Positions 56,240-64,000 of a DNA stretch of 64,000 bases are shown here, piece after piece; the stretch's first letter is position 1; each line of letters opens with the position of its first letter. The DNA lies in NCBI GenBank assembly GCA_037833965.1, contig AP031352.1:8288501-8352500 (forward strand), written 5' to 3'. A model generated the notes under the pieces. That model was not told the origin of the DNA. It searched no databases and saw only the letters and a list, made by a program, of their open reading frames with translations. A program made the position numbers and the translations under genes. The DNA is from Marchantia polymorpha subsp. ruderalis. Its lineage: Eukaryota > Streptophyta > Marchantiopsida > Marchantiales > Marchantiaceae.

Positions 56240-56810
56240 CAACGATACAAACCTGGCTTTTCCTACCATTAATATAATCTGAGTTATTCTAATAGTTATT
56301 TTTTCAAAATAAATTATACAAATCTGCCTTTCTCTACCATTAACTTAATTTATGTTATTTCAATAGTTATTTATTTGAAAAAAAAATTAAAAATTTGGCT
56401 TTCCCTATCATTAATCTAATTTATGTTATTTTAAAAGTTATTTTTTGAAAAAAAAATATACAAATCAAGTTTTTTCTATCATTAATCTATTATATGTCAT
56501 TCTAATAGTTATATTTTTAAAAAAACATACAAATTAAGTTTTTTCTACCATTAATCTAATATATGTCATTCTAATAGCTATTCTTTGAAAAAATTAGACA
56601 AATCAAGTTTTCCTTACCATTAATCTAATATATATCGTTCTGATAAAAATCTTTGAAAAAAATTTAAACAATTCTTGTTTTTTTCACCATTTATTTATTC
56701 TATGTCATTCTAATAGTTATTATTTGAAACGAAAATTACAAATTTAATGTTCAATACCATTAATCTGATCTAAATCATTCTAATAATTATTATTAGAAAA
56801 TTCTATTATG
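56240..56810. repeat. ~70 bp AT-rich minisatellite, about 8 copies
   Basis: The unit contains ACCATTAATCTAATNTATGTCATTCTAATAGTTATT and a poly-A stretch. Its ACCATT/ATCATT anchors fall at about 56265, 56335, 56406, 56477, 56546, 56615, 56685 and 56755, a steady spacing of 69-72 bp. The copies have diverged. Confidence 0.85.
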
Positions 56811-56867
56811 TTATCTAAAAATACCCGCTCACAAGATCCACAAAAGCTTCCGAAATGTTAAAGCGTG

Positions 56868-57213
56868 TGTTGGGATGGTCTGGAATATAATCCGAGAAAA
56901 ATGATATTTTGCTCAGTTCGCATATATAGAGCCTGCGAGCGACCGTCTGAGATCATTCGTTCATTAACACCCAAAATATTTTTTTAAAGGTATATAATAT
57001 AAGGTAATTATAGATATGTATAAATATTTAGAATTCTTCTCGTTCGAACTTTTGACATGATGGTTTCGTCTTCCAGGACCGGGAAGTTACCGCTTCTTGT
57101 CAAAGAGACTTCGGGACGAAAGTACTTTGCGTGAATGGTGGTGACCGAACCACCGTCGGAAACGCTTCCTTTGACAAAAAGTGCCACTTCCGAAGACTTG
57201 GAAGCTTTGACAT
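56868..57213. mobile_element. Dispersed fold-back repeat, copy 3
   Basis: It is the reverse complement of 5345-5790 (shared GTTGGGATGGTCTGGAATAT-like end, GCGAGCGACCG, GCGTGAATGGTGGT, and TTCCGAAGACTTGGAAGCTT end). It is about 100 bp shorter because part of the palindromic centre is missing. Confidence 0.55.
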
Positions 57214-57254
57214 GCGACCCTTCCGAATCATAATCATCATAATCCTGGATGCTC

Positions 57255-58372
57255 GTACGTGCATGCTTCTCAGCAATGACGAGGCCTGGGCCTAATCTCT
57301 ACCTCCAACCACATCAAAGGGTTTGCATTCCCGACAAGTTAAATTGGCGATCGTGTCAAGACACCATCCGGCTGAGCTCTTGCCGTTCGCGGAGGTCTGC
57401 CATTGATGAATTGGAAACGAATCAAACCGAGGCTTCCAAGTTCCCACAAAAACGAAGAGCAAAAACGGACCAACTCCGTGAGCTTTTCTTTGTTCTCTCA
57501 CAGACCCAGATTTAAGTCTGTAGGAGTCTGTCACCCGTCAAGTCTCGACATTAAGTACTTCAATATCGGATCCGTTCCAAAGGTAGATCCACGGTCGCAC
57601 CTATCCTCCCCTGCCCTGGTGTGACCCGTGTTTGTACCCACAGTGTAAACCTCCAGCTGGCACCCTCGACTCCACCATTTCAGCTTGTACAGGAACATGC
57701 AACAAGAACAAAAGCACGTGAAGCTGTAAATGTTGCAAACTGCGATTGACTTCCATGCCTTAGTGGGGGATAGACTTTACTGCGAGTGAACACATGACAT
57801 TCTACTTCTGTGCGTCGCACTTCTCAATAAAGAACCTAAAAGTAGAATAGTGAAATCAATCTGATAACGAAGGCTCGGATTGCTCAATGGCGGGTATACT
57901 TTCACAGTCTTCAACGGTATCGGCCACTAAAGCTCTCTCCAGAATGCTCTTGAAATTCGTCGTCTGTAAAATTCGATTTGAGATATTAGTTGGAAATATC
58001 ACTTGTAGGAGTGGCAGACGCTTTAGAGAATTTTCAATTAAGAGACAAAATCCCTGCTTGCTTAGCTTCTTCACAATCTCGAAGGCGATTCTACCAATAC
58101 AGCCCGGCTAACCTTCTGAATCACTGCCTTATCTTGAAATTCAGGATTGGAAATACATGATTTCGCCTAAACTTTATAGTAAACAGATATAATATTGCAC
58201 ATATTATATTGTGCTTTCCAGGTCCCCTTCACTGTATCTCATCCGGGACCCGGAGTGCTGTGAAGAACATTGCAGAACATAGCATCTTCGGTTGATCCTT
58301 TGCCTTGGATACGTCATGGCCTGTAAGTAAGCTCGAGATTTACTGATACAAGGTGATTGCGAATTCGGATGA
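57255..58372 (+). repeat. Duplicated OMT 5' region upstream of gene 4
   Basis: This is the direct counterpart of 8533-8895 and the inverted counterpart of about 1700-2505. No separate gene is seen; short open frames at 57249-57624 are not conserved in the inverted copy. Confidence 0.65.
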
Positions 58373-58378
58373 TATAAG
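58373..58378 (+). promoter_or_regulatory. TATA-like box of OMT gene 4
   Basis: TATAAG lies in GATGATATAAGGCGG, 118 nt before the conserved ATG. It is two bases shorter than the TATATAAG of its siblings. Confidence 0.5.
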
Positions 58379-58495
58379 GCGGTTTGAGTGGGCTCCTTCT
58401 CAGATCACTTGAAGCTCCGATTTACTGCATAGAAGTGCACCTGACCACAACTGCAACGACCAACACTCGAGTTCGATATGTCACCAGTTCTAAAA

Positions 58496-59947
58496 ATGAG
58501 TCCACAGCAGAACCTGGGAGATGACGAAGCTGGGAGGCTGAAAGCTTTGCAGATAGCTATGATGCTTGCCCTCCCATTCAGTTTGAAAGCTGCTGTGAAT
58601 TTAGGTGTACCCAAAATTTTGGTGGACGCAGGTTCTGGAGCTGACCTTACAGCTGAAGACATTGCGACGTCCATTGCCAAGCTCTTGGACCGCTGTGCAG
58701 ATGCCACAAATTTGGACCGCATCTTGAGAGTTTTGGCATCGCACAACGTCTTGACAGAGATTGTATCGAAGAATGGCAATGACTCCGACTGTCCTCAGAG
58801 GAGTTATGGACCCACTTCAACTCTCAAGTATTTCACTGATAACGAAGATGGAGTTTCGCTAGCTCCATTTCTTCTTATGGCCACTGATACTGTTATCCTA
58901 CCAACCTTTCAATACCTTCACTTGCCAGTTCTGGATGTGAATATGGAACCTCACGTTCTTGTTCATGGGATGAATCCTTCGAGTACGCTGCAACCGATGC
59001 TAGATTTGACAAGCTGTTTAATAAAGCCATGCATGATCACACACACATAGAAATGTCGGCATTACTGAAGAAGTACAGAGGCTTTGAGACCTTGACCTCA
59101 TTAGTCGATGTCGGCGGTGGGTTGGGTGCTACATTGGCCATGATTCTGTCCAAGTATCCGAAAATACGCGGAATCAATTTCGACCAACCACATGTTGTAG
59201 CCGACGGGCTGCAAGTGCCAAGTACGGTTGTCTCTCCCTTCCTCGCTCATTACATACTGCAGACATATAGTATGCACTGTTATCTACAGCTCTATTTCCA
59301 CAGGAATGAACTCAGCTTTCTCTACATTCTGGCCTTTCGATATGTGTTGTAGATTTGGAACTCGTTGGTGGAGACTTCTTTGCCAGTGTGCCTGAAGCCG
59401 ATGCTGTATTCATGAAGGTCTGTATCTTGCTCTTGCTTTGAAGATGTATTAGATCTGCAATAAAATTGTTTCTTTAGTAGGAACAATGATTGCACAGAAG
59501 GGGTTGCCACGTTTTTCTCTCTCTATTGTGTGAATTTGCAATTGTCGAAAGCAAGAAGAATTCTTTTTTTTTTAAATGCTTCTGAAGGTGATTCTGGATT
59601 GCATGGTCGGTGATCTAAGTTCATCTTTCTTTGTGGGACGGGGACAGTGGATTTTGCATGATTGGGATGACGAACAATGTGTCAAGATACTGAAAAACGT
59701 CTGGAGAGCTTTACCTCCTCATGGCAAGGTCATCAACCTCGACTACGTGTTGTCAGACAACTCAGATCCATCCCCTGCAACCAAGATCTCCTTATGCACA
59801 GATATTTCAATGATGGCAGTCAACTCAAATGGAAGGGAACGTACTCTTGCCCAGTTCAAGAGGCTTGCAGCTGATGCAGGATTCAGAAGAATTGAATGTG
59901 TTGCACAAATAGATGATCTGTCACTTCTTGAGTTTTACAAGAATTGA
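58496..59947 (+). pseudogene. COMT-like O-methyltransferase, gene 4 (one-base frameshift in exon 1)
   Basis: The exons would be 58496-59221, 59353-59417 and 59648-59947, with normal splice sites and the typical 131 bp first intron. Exon 1 is 726 nt instead of 727: one A is missing in GGGATGAA(A)TCC near 58973, compared with gene 1. The frame is lost about 160 codons in, before the SAM-binding site. All later motifs ([24 protein letters not shown]) remain open in their frame. Exon 2 also has Leu for the usual His in LEHVGGD. An upstream in-frame ATG at 58478 is private to this copy. It is either a young pseudogene or a base missing from the assembly. Confidence 0.85.
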
Positions 59948-61579
59948 TTATCGCTAATTGAACCGGACTTTATTCATTATAAAAATTTTCTTCCCCATAG
60001 ATCAAATTTTTGCTATTCCTTATATGGACTTTACCCACTTGTAAAAGCTGACACTGTAAACTTCCTTAGTTCTAATTATTGCAAGTACAGCTGGTAGCAA
60101 TTTAAGAGACCTCGTATTGAGGTCTCGGGTAGCGACTCTGATCTCTAGTCAGAAATTACTCATCCCCTTAGCAATGTGGCTGTTGTCATCAGTTAAGCTA
60201 TCAATAAAATACAACTTAGACTCCTGGAGTTGTCTCATACGTTCCTGCACATCATATGTAGATAGCCTTGGTTTCAAATCTGACACAATAACCAACTTTT
60301 AAAGAACGCTTCCATGGTCTGAAACAAAGAGGACTCTTTTCGATGAGACGACAGGAAGAGAGAAGATTGCTAGCAAAATCAACATCAAATCATCATCCCG
60401 CGATATCATCCGAAATACGAAGACAAGAGTTACTTGGATTCTGTTGATTCGAGCGTAGACTAAGAGCAATCATTAAACATTTTGAAGTCCGATCAAGAAA
60501 GACAGCACAAGGTCTAGGTTGTCGTCAATGGTGCCAGCCCACGATAATAGTTTTGGCTGCACTGACCTAAGATGAAGTGAATGGTTTGGTAACCGAGTGA
60601 AAACAATATGGTCTCCTTTCTTGGCCGTCAGAATTGCAGTCCTTCAGAACAAGTCAAGAATTTCATTACGTGAAACGACGTATGTGATCGGATGAAGTAA
60701 AATTCGAACTATAATAACCCAAATGAACCTTCGTTGCCAATTAGCGACTACGGCAGTGTCACGAACTCATGCTAAGTGGTCCGAAATGTGAACGAATCAT
60801 GTCACTGGTGTTACAACTACAAGCTACAGGACTTGTCATGCACGTGAAACTAGTGAACAAGTCATGACGTTCATGAGATCGATGCTCCAAATACTACTAT
60901 ATTCCTTGCACGAGGGCTCAACCTTACACCTCTTCCCACAATTGGTTTAGCAATTGTTCCATGAAGATAGATAATCTCATGCAATGTAGTCTACAGGAAG
61001 AATTTAAAAGGGTTAGCAGTAGCCTCTGGATTAATAACCCTCAACAATAACCGAGGGCCCGCACGTTTTTTCCCTTTGCAACCTTGACCTTTTGGAAAAA
61101 ATATCAGCTTTCTTTCTAGCAGAAAAGAAGCTGCAAAGCAACTCTGTCCGCCTCGTCGTAAACCACGGAAGAAATTCAAGCTAAAAGCGAGCACTGTGTG
61201 TGAAGCTTTCCTTGCAAAATTCTTACTGCAGCTTCTATGTGTGGTGCACGCCTAATTCTTGAATGCAAATAAGAGATATATGACAAAATCATGGGGATAC
61301 GCCATCAATACATGTATCCAACACAGTACCAGCACTACACATCATATCTCTCAGGATAGAACTAGTTCAACAACTACCGATTCCTGTCATGGACTCGATG
61401 CAACTTGACAATTATACCAGCATAAACACTTCATGATCACGGTAACAACGGAATGCTTACCAATTTGGGAAGACGTATTACACTTCTTAAACTCCAAACA
61501 AGTCTCTTGTCTGAGAGCTTCGCTAAAGCGGCTGGGCTAACGCTAGCTAACAAGCGGCTGGTCCGAGATCCTTCCGGGG
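59948..61579. repeat. Duplicated OMT intergenic block
   Basis: It is collinear with 9154-10778 and holds no gene. It separates the converging 3' ends of genes 4 and 5. Confidence 0.7.
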
Positions 61580-61825
61580 TGGGTTTGTATTATGGTGGGT
61601 TTGTACATGGTAATGTAAATGGTAACCATTGATAACAACCTGGACCTTGTGATTTTTCTAAGAACTATACATATGTACCTGCAATAATTGAAGGTACGGT
61701 TGTGGTTTTCAGTGGCAGCTTCTATAAGTGGATAATGTCTGGATCAGAATTAGCACAACGTTGGTTTTATCGCTAAGAAAAGCTTCTTCTTTTTTTTAAT
61801 AAAGTTCGGATCCAAATAAAAATAA

Positions 61826-63263
61826 TTAATTTTTGTAAAACTCCAGGATTGACATATGACTTGTTTTTGCAACAAGTTCAACTCTTTTAAATCCCGCATC
61901 AGCTGCAAGTTTCTTGAACTGGGACAGTGTACGTTCCCTTCCACTTGGAGTGCATGCCATCATGATCATATCCATGTACAAGGAGATCTTTGTTGCAGGG
62001 GATGGATCTGAGATGTCTGACATCAGTGCGTCCAGGTTGATGACCTTGCCATGAGGAGGTAAGGCTCTCCAGACGTTTTTCAGTATCTTCACACATCGTT
62101 CGTCATCCCAATCATGCAAAATCCACTGTCCCCATCCCACAAACAAAGATGGACTTAGATCGCCGACCATGCAATCCAGAATCACCCTGAGAACCAATTT
62201 CCTCTAAAAATACTTCTTGCATTCGAGGGTTTGCAATTCCACACAAAATTAGAGAGAGAAAAACGTGAAAACTCATTCTGTGCAATCACAACTTCTACTC
62301 GAGAAACAATACATCTTCAAGGCAAGAGCAAGATACAGACCTTCATGAATACAGCATCGGCTTCAGGCACACTGGCAAAGAAGTCTCCACCAACGTGTTC
62401 CAAATCTGCAACACATATTGAAAGTCCGTAATGTACAGTGAGCTGAGTCGACTTTTGTGGATATAGAGCTGTAGATAATGGTGTATATTATATGTCTACA
62501 ATATGGAGCGAGAAAGGGACTCAGAGAGAACCGTACTTGGCACTTGCAGCCCATTGGCTACAACATGTGGCTGGTCGAAATTGATTCCGCGTAAATTGGG
62601 GTACTTGGACAGGATCATGGCCAAAGTAGAACCCAACCCACCGCCCACATCTACTAATGAGGTCAAGGTCTCAAAGCCTCTGTAAGTCTTCAGTAACGCT
62701 GACATCTTTATGTTGGAATGATCATGCATGGCTTTGTTAAACAGCTTGTCAAGCTTAGCATCTGTTGCAATATACTCAAACAAGTTCATCCCATGATCAA
62801 GCGTATGAGGCTCCACATTCACATCCAGAACTGGCAAGTGAAGGTTTTGATAGGATGCTAGAAAAACAGGATCAATGTGCATAAAAACGAATGGAACTAG
62901 GGAAACTCCATCTTCGTTATCAGTGAAGTACTTGAGTGTGGAAGTGGGTCCACAACTTCTTTGAGCAGAGTCAGAGTCATTGGCATCCTTCGATACAATC
63001 TCCGTCACGACGTTGTGAGATGCCAAAATTCTCAAGATGCGATCCAAATTTTTGGAATCTGCACGGCAGTCCGAGACCTTGGCAATGGACGTCGCAATCT
63101 CTTCAGCAGTGAGCTCAGCTCCAGGACCTGCGTCCATCAAGATTTTTGGTACACCTAAATTTATAGCAGCTTTCAAAGTGAATGGGAGGGTAACCATCAC
63201 AGACATCTGCAAAGCTTGCAGCATCCCAGCTTCGTCATCTCCAAAGTTTTGCTGTGGACTCAT
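61826..63263 (-). CDS. COMT-like O-methyltransferase, gene 5 (three exons, intact)
   Basis: The exons are 63263-62537, 62405-62341 and 62125-61826, giving 363 aa, with introns of 131 and 215 bp and GT-AG ends. Seen: the N-terminal dimerisation region, [16 protein letters not shown] near residue 202, LEHVGGDFF, WILHDW with catalytic His268, Asp296 where most COMTs have Glu, and Glu328 in RERT. It is the closest relative of gene 3 and has the same orientation, so the pair arose by direct duplication. It differs from the other copies at residues ~120-140 (PFVFMHIDPVFLASYQ against PFLLLSTDPVFVPTFQ), a region lining the phenolic pocket in related enzymes, so its substrate may differ. That last point is inference. 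Confidence 0.88.
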
Positions 63264-63380
63264 TTTAGAACTGGTGAGCTATCTAACTCGAGTGTTTGTC
63301 GTTGCAGTCCTGGTGAGGTGCACTTCTATGCAGGAAAGCGGAGCATGAAACGATCTGAGAATGAGCCCATCTAAGCCGCG

Positions 63381-63387
63381 TTATATA
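63381..63387 (-). promoter_or_regulatory. TATA box of OMT gene 5
   Basis: TATATAA lies in GATGGTATATAACGCGG, 118 nt before the ATG, matching the position in genes 1, 3 and 4. Confidence 0.6.
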
Positions 63388-64000
63388 CCATCAAGTTTTC
63401 CAATCACCCTGTCTCGGTCAGTCCCGAGTTGACGTTCACGACATGTCCAGAGCGAAGTATCACCCGATTCCAACAGCTTTCCGAGTCCCGAAGAGACATA
63501 GTCAACGGCACGACACATATATTATAAATAAATGAGAGGCAGTGCTCTGTTGAGTACACTAACATGTGTATTTAACAGCACTGCATTCATCAGCTGGCGC
63601 CATAATTAGGATACTCATTACTTCTTACGGTAGGGCATCGGGCCCGCTATCCATACTCTTCAGGATAGTTGATCTCCCATCCACCAGTCCACCAACATGG
63701 GCGGCTGCGTTCGTACCTTTTGAACGGACTATTTATGAACGTACTACAGTGGTCAATATAAACGTGTCGAGATTTTCTGATAAGATATTCGTAAAGAGAA
63801 GTATATGCGATAATAAAGAGAATATATCTGCGATATTATGAATCAAATTATTACTTCTGGCGAAAACCTTTTTGTCATAATATTCAATCTAGATGTATGT
63901 TGTTAGATTTTACATTTTAGATTTTCACTCTTTACTACGTCAAGTAAATCTAACAATTTACTACTACATTATTTGTACTTTAATTTCTTACTCTAGTTAA
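63388..64000. repeat. Duplicated 5' flank of OMT genes 3 and 5
   Basis: It is collinear with about 51019-51665 (ACTAACATGTGTATTTAACA, TTACTTCTTACGGTAGGGC). No gene is seen, and the homology continues to the window edge. Confidence 0.7.

Noticed and set aside
58478-58495. ATG at 58478 as the start of OMT gene 4
   Set aside because: Other copies lack this ATG (GATAGCTC instead of GATATGTC), and protein similarity begins at 58496.

Overview
The window is nuclear DNA of a land plant. It holds small, short-intron genes for class II (COMT-like) O-methyltransferases, plant-type Ty3/gypsy retrotransposons with a tRNA-Asp-type primer site, and long AT-rich stretches without genes. The methyltransferases look like those of early land plants and a bryophyte is plausible, but nothing here fixes the species.

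Host genes. There is a cluster of five O-methyltransferase (OMT) loci, all with the same three-exon structure. The loci are: 170-1586 (minus, intact, 360 aa); 8913-9153 (plus, last-exon relic); 33918-50888 (minus, 363 aa, coding sequence intact but intron 1 carries a 15.5 kb retrotransposon); 58496-59947 (plus, one-base frameshift); and 61826-63263 (minus, intact, 363 aa). Their flanks show that the cluster grew by direct and inverted segmental duplication: 1-2505 is an inverted copy of about 57255-60120, and 8533-51660 (without the retrotransposons) matches about 57770-64000.

Retrotransposons. Two related gypsy families occupy 12962-33825 and 34545-50075. Family B (34545-50075, minus strand) is complete and young. 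Its two 4866 bp LTRs look almost identical, its target-site duplication is ATTCC, and it lies in intron 1 of the third OMT gene. Family A (17297-33825, plus strand) has LTRs of 5.34 and 5.39 kb. It sits in a nested complex with a partial A LTR (12962-14283) and a truncated B-family LTR (14284-17296). The outer edges of the complex share the duplication ATAAT, in the 3' flank of the same OMT gene.

Two retrotransposon features stand out. First, each LTR carries a long reading frame (851-1046 codons) in U3, upstream of the LTR TATA box. The encoded protein is conserved between the two diverged families at its N-terminal domain and C-terminal coiled coil. I know of no named equivalent. Second, in both families gag-protease and RT-RNase H-integrase are in the same frame, separated by one UAG that is followed by CAA-UUA (A) or CAA-CUA (B). 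This fits the UAG-CAR-YYA leaky-stop context known from tobamoviruses.

The remainder (about 3.4-8.4 kb, 10.8-12.4 kb and 51.7-57.2 kb) is AT-rich and has no convincing gene. It holds a MITE-like element, a dispersed fold-back repeat, several tandem arrays and a 53 bp near-perfect palindrome.
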